Source: Bacteroidales bacterium (GTDB lineage Bacteria; Bacteroidota; Bacteroidia; Bacteroidales; UBA10428). From it: 64,000 nt of DNA. The notes under the pieces were generated by a model. The model worked only from the letters and a program-made list of their open reading frames with translations, was not told the origin of the DNA and did no database searches. The stretch's first letter is position 1. Each line of letters begins with the position of its first letter. Below are positions 1 through 9,032 of the stretch, piece after piece. The stretch lies in assembly GCA_016928305.1 (NCBI GenBank), contig JAFGKY010000099.1, positions 1-64,000 of the forward strand, read 5' to 3'. The position numbers were made by a program, and so were the translations under genes.

Positions 1-281
1 ATAGCAGTATCAATATCCACTTCATCAAAGTAGTATAACTTTTTCCCGCAGCGTATATGGTTTAATTCTTTATTATCATCTATGGCTTTCGCTATAGCAC
101 AAATCAGAAAACCAAAGAAAGAAGTTTTCTGACCTCTTTTTCTCTGAGTTCTTAGTCTTTGCCGTATATCTGTCACATCAAATTCTAAAAGGGCATACAT
201 ATTATGTCCTTTTTTTATTGAATCGTAAGCGTATATTGACAATAACCTAAATGGGGTCAATTTTTTTACTTCATATTTCAT
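1..281 (-). CDS. 2-oxoacid dehydrogenase E2 / CAT-fold acyltransferase-like protein (partial)
   Basis: The minus-strand frame opens with ATG at 281 and stays open to the window edge, so only the first 93 codons are visible. The N-terminus (MKYEVKKLTPFRLLS) followed by LLEFDVTDIRQRLR, a basic SFFGFLICAIAKAI helix and YYFDEVDIDTA matches the start of the catalytic domain of E2 acyltransferases, where a 'DVT' strand is followed by a long helix and a 'DVDIAVA'-like strand. There is no lipoyl domain, so it belongs with the short stand-alone CAT-fold proteins found in Bacteroidota; the substrate is unknown. The catalytic His-Asp region lies outside the window. Base composition is low-GC like the next two genes, in a block bounded by palindromes. 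Confidence 0.6.
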   Translation of the reverse strand, partial: MKYEVKKLTPFRLLSIYAYDSIKKGHNMYALLEFDVTDIRQRLRTQRKRGQKTSFFGFLICAIAKAIDDNKELNHIRCGKKLYYFDEVDIDTA

Positions 282-425
282 ACCTTGTTAAGTGAGGGTT
301 TTAAAGGTAATTCAATTTATTATTACTAGCATATTTGTCAGGATTAACCAGATTATAACTATATAAAACACAATTGTGTAACTAATAAATGGCTCTTTTA
401 ATTTTGCCGAAGCGTATGCATCGTG

Positions 426-467
426 TGTCGGGACAAAAGCAAATGTGCCATTTGTGGGCAGGCGACA
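426..467. repeat. Nested inverted repeat in cassette spacer
   Basis: Outer arms TGTCG/CGACA (426-430, 463-467) enclose inner arms CAAATG/CATTTG (440-445, 449-454) with a 3-base loop, giving a cruciform-capable structure. No U-run follows on either strand, so it is not an intrinsic terminator. Confidence 0.5.
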
Positions 468-657
468 AAATTGCTTAAAAAATAGCGTGGTGGGAAAAAA
501 ATAAAAAACAGCGGGTCGGCTTAAGTGCCTGTCCGTCCGTAATGCAATGAAGGCGGATCGGCTTTCCTGTCTTGTCAATATTTCGTTTTTCTGTCCTTTC
601 AAAATGGTTTACTTTTCAAATTTTTATTTGTCGTTTCTGTCCCCTACACTTGGCGGT

Positions 658-700
658 AACGTTCCCGCGGTATGGCAAGTAAGGGATTGCGGGCTACGTT
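658..700. repeat. Imperfect 43-bp palindrome
   Basis: Arms AACGT (658-662)/ACGTT (696-700) and CCCGC (664-668)/GCGGG (689-693) form one interrupted stem. Unpaired bases in the stem (T663 opposite C694-T695) resemble the extrahelical bases of cassette recombination sites, but the core consensus is not met. Confidence 0.5.
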
Positions 701-805
701 CCTGTCCAGTTACACCGAACTTAATGCGTGGTAAAAAGTTTGAATAACCACCTAAACCCCAATGTTGTATACCGCGTGTTGTACGCTGGCTTTTATTAAC
801 CATAC

Positions 806-1855
806 TCAGTTTGATATAGCTTCAAGCTCTTTCATTGCCTTGACCAACTCCTCTTCAATGGGCTTTTCAAACAAGCTGTGCCCGGCCTCTTCAACGATTT
901 TTAGTGTTGATCCGGGTATGCTTTTATGCAATTTGTATGCGGTGGCAGGAAAACAAACCATGTCGTAGCGCCCATGAACAATATCAACTGGAATATCAGG
1001 TATCTTGCCAACGTCTCTCAGCAGCTGACCTTCTTCCAGATAACAATTGTTTGTGAAGTAGTGAAAAGCTATCAGATTCATAGTATAGATTTCCTGAAAG
1101 TTCTCTTCGGAATTAACATATTCCTCTATAACACTGTCTTTAACATGCAACCCTAGCGCCTTAAATCCAAGTTTTTCAAAAAGCTTTATATACTTATTCC
1201 TTTCATTTTCATCCTCTGCCCGAAATAGTTTATATAGGTTCGAATTGTTCAACTCATTCATTGAATCTGGCAACGATTCGATTAGCTGTTGTGCCAGCTC
1301 AGGAAAATAATTTGTAAGCATTTTATAATAAAGATCATCTTCTTCGTTTGTTGCTAAATATATTCCCCGTAGCACCATTGCTTTGATATTCTCAGGGTAG
1401 CTTTCTGCATAAGCCAAACTTAGGGCAGAACCCCAAGAACCACCAAACAGGATAATCTTGTCAAGATTCAGTTTTACTCTCAATTGCTCAATATCTGAAA
1501 CAAGTTGTTGTGTGTTGTTCTCCCTTAATTCAGCATTTGGTTTTGATTTTCCACATCCTCTCTGGTCATGTAGAACAATAAGGTACTTTTCAGGATTGAA
1601 GTACTGGCGCATTTTCGGGGAACAACCCGCACCTGGACCTCCGTGAATCACAAACACGGGAATCCCATCAGGATTGCCACATAGTTCATAATATATCTCA
1701 TGGATGTCGGATACTTTTAGATATCCAGTTTGGAATGGCTCAATCTCCGGCCAAAGGTGGATTTCATTATTGTGATTCTTCATTTCTGAACAACCAAACC
1801 ATGCGAATAGAATCGAAATACCCAATACAAATTTTAAATACTTATCAGTTTTCAT
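806..1855 (-). CDS. Prolyl aminopeptidase-like alpha/beta hydrolase, lipoprotein
   Basis: 349 residues, family S33. It would release N-terminal proline from peptides and, from its signal peptide, act in the envelope. The N-terminus has a hydrophobic segment and lipobox ending at Cys22 (LFAWFGC), so it is probably a lipoprotein, unlike the usual cytoplasmic enzyme. Oxyanion motif HGGPGAG is at 71-77, DQRGCGKS at 97-104, the nucleophile elbow GGSWGS places Ser140, with Asp298 (GRYD) and His326 (EAGHS) completing the triad; all catalytic residues are present. The length is close to the roughly 310-residue family norm plus the signal. It lies 65 bp downstream of the M14-like gene on the same strand, probably co-transcribed. 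Local composition is AT-rich, consistent with an acquired block. The exact peptide substrate is not visible. Confidence 0.85.
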   Translation of the reverse strand: MKTDKYLKFVLGISILFAWFGCSEMKNHNNEIHLWPEIEPFQTGYLKVSDIHEIYYELCGNPDGIPVFVIHGGPGAGCSPKMRQYFNPEKYLIVLHDQRGCGKSKPNAELRENNTQQLVSDIEQLRVKLNLDKIILFGGSWGSALSLAYAESYPENIKAMVLRGIYLATNEEDDLYYKMLTNYFPELAQQLIESLPDSMNELNNSNLYKLFRAEDENERNKYIKLFEKLGFKALGLHVKDSVIEEYVNSEENFQEIYTMNLIAFHYFTNNCYLEEGQLLRDVGKIPDIPVDIVHGRYDMVCFPATAYKLHKSIPGSTLKIVEEAGHSLFEKPIEEELVKAMKELEAISN

Positions 1856-1920
1856 GCTGTACTATTTATTGTGTCTATTATAAATCTTGCTTATATGTTA
1901 TAGGTTATTTGCTGAGAGAA

Positions 1921-3042
1921 TTAGAAATCGAAGCTATTTGCTGGTCGAGCCACTCTATATATGGTATTGTCCTTATTTATAGCTGGAGCCACAGTAACCG
2001 TAACGATTATTCCATCTATCGGTGAATGGTATTCTTCAATGAGATTACCATGGTAATCAGAAACATATCCTATAAGAGTCCCTTTTGTTACATACTGACC
2101 TTTCTTCACAAAGGTGTAAACGATACCATTATGTTCACTGATTATAAATTTCTCATCCAGAAGATAAACCTGGCTCTCAAAAGTAATTACTTCTCCTTCT
2201 AGCATGCCTAAAGCCCGCATCACATTATTCAGACCCTTTTTTGCAAAATCAACTTTTTCATGTTCTACTTTACCCCGATCTCCCCATTCAAGGGTTATTG
2301 TTGGTATTCCAAGCCTGATTGCAATCAAATCTGAATAAGTTGCCTGCGGTGTACCGTCATCCGGGGTGTATTTTTCTGGGATCAGGTATTTATTTCCGAT
2401 GGCCTTCGCGAGCATAAGAGATTTCTTACAAAGGTCTGTGTCAGGACATCCATAATAGAAGTATAAATAGTCCACAAGTTGTTCATTAAATTCTCCACCG
2501 TGAGCATCTATAAAATAATCACTACCCTTTATAAGCTCATTTGTTAATACCCAGGCAATACGCTCTGAAATGCTTCCATCCTGCTTACCTGGGAAGACTC
2601 TGTTCAGGTTCTTATTATCCACTGGGCTAGAATAAACCGACCTGCCACTAAATGCAGGAACGTTTGCAATATGAACAAGTACTAATGTTCCAGCAAGTTC
2701 CTCCGGGTTAATTTCTTTTGCCAGTTCTTGAAGAACAATAACAGGTACATATTCTGTCCCATGTATTCCTGCAAAAACGGTTAATACCGGTCCAGGATTT
2801 CTGCCATTAACAATAGTTAAGGGAATAATTGTACCCTGGTCAATCCCATCCTCAACAGTTAGTGTTCCCGAGGTCTTTTTGCCCGGTTCTGCCTCAATTG
2901 ACATTATCGAAAAAGGTTTATTCGTCTGAGCAATTATCGAAATGGAATATAATGAACAAATAATAATAAATATAGCAAATCTTGGAATCAGACTTTTGTT
3001 ACAACAGTCAATTCTATTTTTGAAAATCAATAGTAATTTCAT
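1921..3042 (-). CDS. Succinylglutamate desuccinylase/aspartoacylase-family (M14) protein
   Basis: 373 residues. It is a zinc-dependent amidohydrolase/carboxypeptidase-fold enzyme of the AstE/ASPA branch of M14. Zinc ligands are seen in GIHGTE (His94, Glu97) and the second metal/active region in FIDAHGG (Asp179, His181). NKNLNRVFPG at 143-152 is the family's substrate-binding loop, and Glu252 in TLEWGD is a good candidate for the general base. The C-terminal 80 residues form a small beta-rich domain with a lipoyl/biotinyl-like hairpin (VTKGTLIGYVSD ... SPIDGIIV), common in this branch. An N-terminal hydrophobic segment (about 22-38, ending SIIAQ) suggests export. Neighbouring Pip-like hydrolase and export signals point to peptide or acyl-amino-acid scavenging; substrate not known. 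Confidence 0.8.
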   Translation of the reverse strand: MKLLLIFKNRIDCCNKSLIPRFAIFIIICSLYSISIIAQTNKPFSIMSIEAEPGKKTSGTLTVEDGIDQGTIIPLTIVNGRNPGPVLTVFAGIHGTEYVPVIVLQELAKEINPEELAGTLVLVHIANVPAFSGRSVYSSPVDNKNLNRVFPGKQDGSISERIAWVLTNELIKGSDYFIDAHGGEFNEQLVDYLYFYYGCPDTDLCKKSLMLAKAIGNKYLIPEKYTPDDGTPQATYSDLIAIRLGIPTITLEWGDRGKVEHEKVDFAKKGLNNVMRALGMLEGEVITFESQVYLLDEKFIISEHNGIVYTFVKKGQYVTKGTLIGYVSDYHGNLIEEYHSPIDGIIVTVTVAPAINKDNTIYRVARPANSFDF

Positions 3043-3787
3043 GATACTTTATATTTGAATTAATGCAAGTTACGACATGAAACATAAAATGGCAACAAAA
3101 CATTTCCTAAAACTCAAACAACCAATAAAGTGCGGTATATGTAATTCTTTTAGCTGGCAAACAGTAAAAAAAATAAGCTTAAATAAATTGATATTTTCAT
3201 CCTCTTTAAATTTTAATGATTAATAATTGTCAAATTAAACGGATGAAATACATATAATTAAATCATTGTTGTAGAGTCGGTATATTATCATTTCGAATTG
3301 TCAATAATGCAGTTCAAATCGTGCGACGGATAAAAAAGCATGTGTTTGACAGCCGAAGGGACAGATGCAGGGAAGGGGCTGGCAAACTCTTGCTTTTGTG
3401 GATTGGCATGATACTATCTTTTCAATCGGTTAGTTGTTGCACTTCGGTGTCTGGAAGGGCTGAACACAACGTTTTAGAAAAAGTTTTATCACTTCTAAAT
3501 TCCCAAAATGGATGTTTAGAAGCAGTTTTTTCGGATTCTTATCAACTACTAAATTTTTCATTTTTAAGTAGCTCCATTGATTAATCTGAAATAAAAAATT
3601 AGAGAAACAACTTCAGTTTAGATTTTTGATTTTAATACGCAATAACTTCTATTGAAAATCTAATAGCTGGTTAGTTGTTTATGCAATTTAATAATTCATT
3701 TTGTTTTTAGCAAAAAGACCATTTTCCTTTATCCCGAAAAATATCTTAATTTTAGCGATATCCCAGCCCGATAAACTAAGGATTAAA
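3043..3787. other. Non-coding spacer with large hairpin; AT-rich
   Basis: No gene is supported. The first 250 bases are AT-rich upstream sequence of the M14-like gene and probably hold its promoter. A strong inverted repeat occupies 3334-3397. Downstream is unstructured AT-rich sequence and a weak Bacteroidota -7-like TAATTTTA at 3747-3754 ahead of the amidohydrolase. An 87-codon frame across the hairpin is treated as spurious. Confidence 0.5.
3334..3397. repeat. 21-bp inverted repeat with 22-base loop
   Basis: Arms 3334-3354 and 3377-3397 pair at 18 of 21 positions (left arm reads aaaagcatg...cagcc). There is no U-tract, so termination is unlikely. Its position at the far boundary of the low-GC block mirrors the palindromes at 426-467 and 658-700. 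Confidence 0.65.
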
Positions 3788-4873
3788 ATGCTGTACAACT
3801 GCCACATCCACACGTTCAGGGGAGATGATATCCCGCGTGAGTTCCTGCCCCTGGGACTGGTAAGGATTCTTGCCTCCAGGGCCGGATTCAGGGTAATCGG
3901 CCGGATCCTTAACTACCTGAATCCCTTCAGCAGTGATGATCTTTTCGACCGTTATGTCAGGTTTGTAAAAATTGGCCGACTGGAATCACAGCAAAAGATC
4001 TTCGAGCTATGCCGGAAATTCTACCCGGTAAACTCGAAGTTCTTTGTTCTTTCCATGGACATGGAATACATGGGTGCCGGAAAAGTGCCCCGGTCCTATG
4101 CAGACCAGCTCAGAGAACTGGCAGAGATGAAAACTGCCTACCCCGATCTTATCTTTCCGTTTGTTCATGTCGATCCCCGGCGGCCCGGCATGATGGAACT
4201 GGTAAAAAAATGTTTCGAAGAATGGGGATTTACCGGCATAAAAATCTATCCCTCCCTGGGCTATTTTCCGTATGACGATGACCTGGATCCTGTATACCAC
4301 TATGCCCAGAATAACAACCTGCCCGTGATCGCACACGCCAGCCCTTATAATCCGGTCCACTACAAAGGAAGCAAACGCAAACTGAAAGCATTGCTGGCCA
4401 AAGCAAAAACAGAAATTGACCTCAGCAGCAACAAACGAAAAAAACTATGCTCGAATTTCGCTCATCCGGATAACTATAAACTTGTTTTTGAAAAATTTCC
4501 CAACCTCAGGATCTGCCTGGCGCATTTTGGATCTGATTATTTCTGGCAAAAGTTCCTTGATGAACCGGACTGTACCGGCAACTGGTTCACCCTCATCCGG
4601 GAACGGATATCGGAATACCCTAACCTTTATACCGATATCTCCTTCACCCTCCATAACAAGGAGTTCTTCCCACTGCTGAAGGTATTAATGGCCGAACCAC
4701 TGCTGAAGAAGAGGATACTGCTTGGCTCGGATTATTATATGGTTGAAACCAAAACAAACGAGCGCAGGTTCGGTATCGAACTGAGAGCACTGCTGGGAGA
4801 AGAGGGCTTTAAGATCATCTCCGTGGATAACCCGGTAGCATTTTTAACCGGCACGGTGAACGCTCCGATTTAA
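3788..4873 (+). CDS. Amidohydrolase-family metal-dependent hydrolase
   Basis: 361 residues from the ATG at 3788, chosen over an upstream ATG at 3701 because AAGGA precedes it at a good distance and the metal-binding HxH then sits at the extreme N-terminus, as in the family. It is a TIM-barrel amidohydrolase of the amidohydrolase_2 type: His6/His8 (NCHIHTF), a GFTGIKIYP strand around 148-156, His183 (IAHASP), His246 (LAHFGSD) and Asp315 (LLGSDYY) supply metal ligands. These enzymes hydrolyse or decarboxylate cyclic or aromatic acids; the substrate cannot be told. No signal peptide, so cytoplasmic. It stands alone between the spacer and the glycosidase gene. Confidence 0.75.
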   Translation: MLYNCHIHTFRGDDIPREFLPLGLVRILASRAGFRVIGRILNYLNPFSSDDLFDRYVRFVKIGRLESQQKIFELCRKFYPVNSKFFVLSMDMEYMGAGKVPRSYADQLRELAEMKTAYPDLIFPFVHVDPRRPGMMELVKKCFEEWGFTGIKIYPSLGYFPYDDDLDPVYHYAQNNNLPVIAHASPYNPVHYKGSKRKLKALLAKAKTEIDLSSNKRKKLCSNFAHPDNYKLVFEKFPNLRICLAHFGSDYFWQKFLDEPDCTGNWFTLIRERISEYPNLYTDISFTLHNKEFFPLLKVLMAEPLLKKRILLGSDYYMVETKTNERRFGIELRALLGEEGFKIISVDNPVAFLTGTVNAPI

Positions 4874-4921
4874 TACCACCGAATCCCTTTCTTCAGTGAG
4901 GCATTGTATTAACAGGCAAAT

Positions 4922-4953
4922 TTGCATGCAATACTATTTTTATCGTAAATTTC
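4922..4953 (+). promoter_or_regulatory. Putative Bacteroidota promoter for the GH2 gene
   Basis: TTG at 4922-4924 and TAAATTTC at 4946-4953 (consensus TAnnTTTG with one mismatch) are separated by 21 bases and lie 45 bases before the ATG at 4998. Confidence 0.4.
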
Positions 4954-4997
4954 GGAGTGTTTTCACCTTAAGCTGTAATGAAACAAAATAAAATCCG

Positions 4998-7787
4998 ATG
5001 AAAAATTCTTATTTATTCTTATTGCTGTTGGTCTTTTTATCCTGTAAACCGAAAACCGACGGTTACAGGACCTATGTTGATCTTAGCGGTAAATGGCAGT
5101 TCTCCCTGGATACTGCTGAGACCGGGATCCAGCAAAAGTGGTATTTAACCGGTTTCAATGACTCTGTTGATTTACCGGGTACTACCGACTTAAACCACAA
5201 AGGTTTCCTTAACAAGGATACCACCACCCTGCACCTGAACCGGGTTTATCAATACGAAGGAGTTGCCTGGTACAGGAAAAGAATTGTTATTCCTGAAGAT
5301 TTTCAAAACAAACATATTCAGTTATCACTGGAACGGACAAAATCATCAATGGTATGGGTAGACAGTACATTCATCGGTAGTTCGAAAATTCTTCAATCAC
5401 CACAGAAATTTGACCTCACGAATTGCATGACGCCCGGCGAACATTTTATCACGATACGGATTGACAATAGTTTGAAGCATACGCCTTATGGCAATGTCCA
5501 CATTTATTCGGATGACACGCAAACCAACTGGAACGGGATTATCGGAAAACTCTTCCTGGAAGTGACACCCAAAACCTATATCTCAAATCTCCAGGTTTAT
5601 CCGGATATTGATAAGCAGAAAATTGACATTAAACTGGAAATTGAAAACCAATTACACCTTGATGATATTACGATTGAATTGATTCTTGAGAAAACCTTGC
5701 AGGGAAAAACCCGGCGGTTAAAATGCCTGCGAATAAACAAGGCATGTGAGCCTGTCATACCGCTGGAATATGCGTTGGGCAAAGAATGCAGTTTATGGGA
5801 TGAACACCATCAGCCCATTTATCATTTAACCGCCGTTATTTCAAACGGAGATATCAAAGATTCAAAAGAAGTAAGCTTCGGCATGAGGAAATTCGCTGTC
5901 AGCGGAACTCAGTTTACCATTAATGGCCGTAAAACGTTTTTAAGGGGCAAAAATGACGCCTGTGTGTTCCCGCTCACCGGTCACCCCCCCATGAATACCG
6001 AAGGCTGGTTAAGGATATTTAGCATTGCCCGGTCGTATGGCATAAATCACTACCGGTATCATTCCAACTGCCCGCCTGAAGCCGCATTTGTTGCAGCCGA
6101 TCGGGCTGGCATTTATATCCAGGCCGAACTGCCATTCTGGGGCGGACTGGAATCGGATTCACTTGCCGATATGCTTAAGGAAGAAGGAATTGCTATGCTG
6201 AAGGCCTATGCAAACCATCCGTCTTTTGTTATGTTTTCGCATGGAAATGAGATCTGGAGCGGACATGACCGTGTTGAAAAAAATATACTGGCGTTCAAAG
6301 AGTACGATAACCGTCCGATTTACACCATGGGCTCCAATAATAATATCGGGTATGTTGAGCCGCGGGCGTGTTCCGATTTTTTTGTCGGAGCAAGAACACC
6401 CTATTCGCATGATACGGTGTTGACGCATACGAGGCTTACCCATGCTTTTGCCGACTCGAGAGATGGCGGGATACTGAATACACAAAACCCATCCACTGAG
6501 GTAAAATTTTCCTACCCGGTATCGCAGATGAAAATACCCGTCATAGGCCATGAGACCGGGCAGTACCAGATATTCCCCGATTACCAGGAAATCGGGAAGT
6601 ATACCGGAGTATTACGGGCATGGAATTTCGAAGTCTTTCATAACCGGCTGAAACAAGCCGGTATGCTTGATCAAAATCTTGATTTTCAGAAGGCATCAGG
6701 AGCCTGGTCTGCTCTTTGTTATAAAGCCGAAATGGAAGCCGCCATCCGAACTCCTGGTTTTGGCGGATTTCAGTTGCTCGATCTGCAGGATTTCCCCGGA
6801 CAGGGAACGGCACTGGTAGGTATCCTGGATGCCTTTATGGACAGTAAAAATGTCATCAGCCGGGAAGAGTGGTTACAATCGTGCAACGATGTGGTAATGT
6901 TGCTTGAATTTCCAAAATATTGCTGGAACAATACGGAGACTTTTAAGGCAAAAGTAAATGTGGCCAATTATTCCAATCAGCCTGTCCTTCAGGATTTAAT
7001 ATGGAGAATAGTAAGTCAAAACGGTGTTACACTCCGTGAAGGCGTGTTTTCAGATTTACATATAAAAAATGAAGGTATTCAATACATAGGCGAAATAGAA
7101 CTTGACCTCTTGGCAATAAAACAGGCTGAAAAACTCATGGTTCACATTTCATTAAGAGACAGTAAGTATTCCAATTCCTATCCCTTATGGATATACCCGC
7201 AGATTAAAGCTGTATCGGACATTGAAAGTATTCTTGTTGCCAGCCGGCTGACGAACGATATTCTTTCCCGGCTGCAACAAGGGGCCAGCGTTCTTTTGTT
7301 CCCGTCAGCTGAAGATGTTAAGGATAAAAGCATACCGGGTCTTTTCCCTCCCGATTTCTGGAACTATGGAATGTTTAAAGGGATAAGCGAACGGAACAAC
7401 AGACCGGTATCTCCCGGAACGATGGGAATATTGACCGATCCCGGTCATCCGGTTTTTAATGCTTTCCCCACCGATTTTCATACCAACTGGCAATGGTTTT
7501 CCATTATCAAGGCCGGTAACGCATTCATAATGGATCGTATGGAAACCAGGTATAAGCCCATTGTACAGGTTATCGACAACCTTGAAAGAAATTATAAACT
7601 GGGATTTATTTTTGAATTCAGGGTTGGCGAAGGAAAACTGCTGGTGTGTATGTCACCACTGAATCGGATAACGGACAAGCCTGAAGCAGCGCAGCTCTAC
7701 CAGTCGATTGTTAATTACATGAATTCAAAGGATTTCAATCCGGCCAGTGCGATAAGCAGGGAAGATTTAATGCAGTTATTCCAGTAA
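4998..7787 (+). CDS. Secreted glycoside hydrolase family 2 protein
   Basis: 929 residues, lipoprotein signal with lipobox Cys16 (LVFLSC). Domain order is a sugar-binding jelly-roll (about 25-190), an immunoglobulin-like beta-sandwich (about 195-300), a TIM barrel (about 305-620) and extra C-terminal beta domains. The barrel begins with FTINGRKTFLRGKND, a form of the GH2 entry motif, and contains FSHGNE with the general acid Glu418 (preceded by Asn417) and PVIGHETGQY with the likely nucleophile Glu519. The family includes beta-galactosidases, glucuronidases and mannosidases; the divergent 'HETGQ' nucleophile loop makes a specific assignment unsafe. Probably surface or periplasmic polysaccharide breakdown. 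No SusCD pair adjoins it. Confidence 0.85.
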   Translation: MKNSYLFLLLLVFLSCKPKTDGYRTYVDLSGKWQFSLDTAETGIQQKWYLTGFNDSVDLPGTTDLNHKGFLNKDTTTLHLNRVYQYEGVAWYRKRIVIPEDFQNKHIQLSLERTKSSMVWVDSTFIGSSKILQSPQKFDLTNCMTPGEHFITIRIDNSLKHTPYGNVHIYSDDTQTNWNGIIGKLFLEVTPKTYISNLQVYPDIDKQKIDIKLEIENQLHLDDITIELILEKTLQGKTRRLKCLRINKACEPVIPLEYALGKECSLWDEHHQPIYHLTAVISNGDIKDSKEVSFGMRKFAVSGTQFTINGRKTFLRGKNDACVFPLTGHPPMNTEGWLRIFSIARSYGINHYRYHSNCPPEAAFVAADRAGIYIQAELPFWGGLESDSLADMLKEEGIAMLKAYANHPSFVMFSHGNEIWSGHDRVEKNILAFKEYDNRPIYTMGSNNNIGYVEPRACSDFFVGARTPYSHDTVLTHTRLTHAFADSRDGGILNTQNPSTEVKFSYPVSQMKIPVIGHETGQYQIFPDYQEIGKYTGVLRAWNFEVFHNRLKQAGMLDQNLDFQKASGAWSALCYKAEMEAAIRTPGFGGFQLLDLQDFPGQGTALVGILDAFMDSKNVISREEWLQSCNDVVMLLEFPKYCWNNTETFKAKVNVANYSNQPVLQDLIWRIVSQNGVTLREGVFSDLHIKNEGIQYIGEIELDLLAIKQAEKLMVHISLRDSKYSNSYPLWIYPQIKAVSDIESILVASRLTNDILSRLQQGASVLLFPSAEDVKDKSIPGLFPPDFWNYGMFKGISERNNRPVSPGTMGILTDPGHPVFNAFPTDFHTNWQWFSIIKAGNAFIMDRMETRYKPIVQVIDNLERNYKLGFIFEFRVGEGKLLVCMSPLNRITDKPEAAQLYQSIVNYMNSKDFNPASAISREDLMQLFQ

Positions 7788-7818
7788 AAATATACTTTGG
7801 ATATTGGGGAGATTGAGG

Positions 7819-8084
7819 TCGGACCAGGCTCTTGTATAGCGTATCGGTTGTAAATAATATAACCATAATATCGCACCTACGGTGCTTTTCAATTAACAAC
7901 ATCAATTTTATTCTACCCTAATTTCGCACCGCTGGTGCTCCAACTTACTATAAAAATTTGAGCACCATTAGAGCGTCATTCTAGTTGTAATGGTTATACT
8001 ATTAATCCTACTATATATATTACTGATTCGCAATAGTCAATAATATTTTATAACAATAATATTCTATATAAGAACCTGGTCCGA
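7819..8084. mobile_element. MITE-like inverted-repeat element (no coding capacity)
   Basis: Terminal arms at 7819-7838 (tcggaccagg...tata) and 8065-8084 are inverted copies matching at 18 of 20 positions. Inside are a second inverted pair built on TATAACCAT and two short palindromes, GCACC-tac-GGTGC at 7873-7885 and GCACC-gct-GGTGC at 7926-7938, plus an outlying GAGCACC at 7960-7966 that can pair with GGTGCTC at 7934-7940. About 266 bp with no ORF. No clear target duplication was found, so mobility is inferred only from symmetry. Confidence 0.5.
7873..7938. repeat. Pair of GCACC-NNN-GGTGC palindromes
   Basis: Two 13-base hairpins (7873-7885 and 7926-7938) sharing the same arms and different 3-base loops, both preceded by TCG-type flanks (atatcg, atttcg). 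They look like copies of one short dispersed repeat unit. Confidence 0.55.
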
Positions 8085-8185
8085 TCCCTCTTTGATCATT
8101 CCATAATTTTTTTCAAACCTGAAGTCATAAAATTTTGATTTTGACAGGAATAATTATTAAATTGTACTTTCATTTCTATACTTCT

Positions 8186-9022
8186 ATGAAACCATTAAGT
8201 GCATGCTGCCTGATACTGTTATGCTCCTGCATCAATGTATCGGGTCAGAAAAACATAATCATTTCGCCACCCAGTCTGAAAATATCGGATCATCAGTTAA
8301 TCATCAAATATGACATACAGCATAGCACCATCAACGATGTTTTCAGGATCTGGGTAATGATCACCGATTCGGCCGGACAAAAGTACAATGCAACATCCCT
8401 TACCGGAGATATCGGGAACAATGTTTCAGGCGGTCCGGATAAAATCGTTATCTGGGATATGGAAAAAGACGGGTACTACAGAAACATTGAGGTTTATGTA
8501 GAGATCAAAGCTGAAAAGGTTGAACCGGTTGCCGGCATTCCGGACAAAGATATAAAAGCGGATGTGAAGAAAACGAAAGAACGGGAATCCGTAAAAGAAT
8601 ATAAAACGATCGGATTATTAACCCGGTCGGTCGTGATGCCCGGATGGGGGCAGTCAGTGGTCTCCGACAAAAAGCCATATTACTACTGTCTGATGGGTCT
8701 TATTGGTTATGGATGCATTGGTACTTCAATTTACCTGAATTACAAGGCAAATGATAATTATGATCAATACAAGGAGACCTATGTTTATGATCTGGATAAT
8801 GCCGTGAGTTTGTACGACAAAGCAACCGCACAATATCAAACATCTAATATCCTGGGCTTTTGCGCTGCGGCAATCTGGATCGCCGATATTGCCTGGGCTG
8901 CTGTTTCAGCTGCACGATACCGTTCGCAGCTGAAAACCACTTCAATAAACAATTACAGGATATATCTCACCTGCGATGCATTGACGTTGAAACCAGGTAT
9001 TCAACTTATAATCAATTTTTAA
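8186..9022 (+). CDS. Caspase-module membrane companion protein (copy 1)
   Basis: 278 residues from ATG 8186; an in-frame ATG at 8135 would bury the signal peptide. After the signal (MKPLSACCLILLC...SGQ) comes a beta-sandwich of about 100 residues with ISPPSLKISDHQLIIKYDI and LTGDIGNNVSGGPDKIVIWD; this 'GDIGxNVxxG...IxWD' domain recurs in exported Bacteroidota proteins. A charged Lys/Glu-rich linker (about 110-142) leads to a C-terminal domain of the DUF5683 type: SVVMPGWGQ, then two hydrophobic segments (YYYCLMGLIGYGCIG and ILGFCAAAIWIADIAWAAV). It is followed after 10 bp by the caspase gene, so they are co-transcribed. A paralogue with the same layout is at 36971-37957. Function not known. 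Confidence 0.7.
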   Translation: MKPLSACCLILLCSCINVSGQKNIIISPPSLKISDHQLIIKYDIQHSTINDVFRIWVMITDSAGQKYNATSLTGDIGNNVSGGPDKIVIWDMEKDGYYRNIEVYVEIKAEKVEPVAGIPDKDIKADVKKTKERESVKEYKTIGLLTRSVVMPGWGQSVVSDKKPYYYCLMGLIGYGCIGTSIYLNYKANDNYDQYKETYVYDLDNAVSLYDKATAQYQTSNILGFCAAAIWIADIAWAAVSAARYRSQLKTTSINNYRIYLTCDALTLKPGIQLIINF

Positions 9023-9032
9023 CAACAATACA

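Larger units (their letters stand above)
282..805. other. Non-coding, palindrome-rich cassette-like spacer
   Basis: I see no convincing gene here. The stretch contains two nested inverted repeats: tgtcg at 426-430 against cgaca at 463-467 around caaatg/catttg at 440-445/449-454, and aacgt/acgtt at 658-662/696-700 around cccgc/gcggg at 664-668/689-693. A short direct repeat TGTTGTA occurs at 763-769 and 777-783. The composition and the alternation of one gene with one structured spacer recall integron-type or other gene-cassette junctions, but the attC core consensus RYYYAAC...GTTRRRY is not satisfied. The short ORFs that cross it are not supported by codon use or recognisable sequence. Confidence 0.5.

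Noticed and set aside
312-602. 96-codon minus-strand frame
   Set aside because: It crosses the palindrome at 426-467, has no recognisable domain or start signal, and its composition follows the non-coding spacer.
658-700. Integron attC site
   Set aside because: Stem geometry is suggestive, but RYYYAAC and GTTRRRY cores are not met and no integrase is present.
3321-3584. 87-codon plus-strand frame
   Set aside because: Half of it is the 3334-3397 inverted repeat, which better explains the sequence; no family resemblance.
7819-8084. Insertion sequence with transposase
   Set aside because: No ORF of useful length between the inverted repeats and no target-site duplication found.
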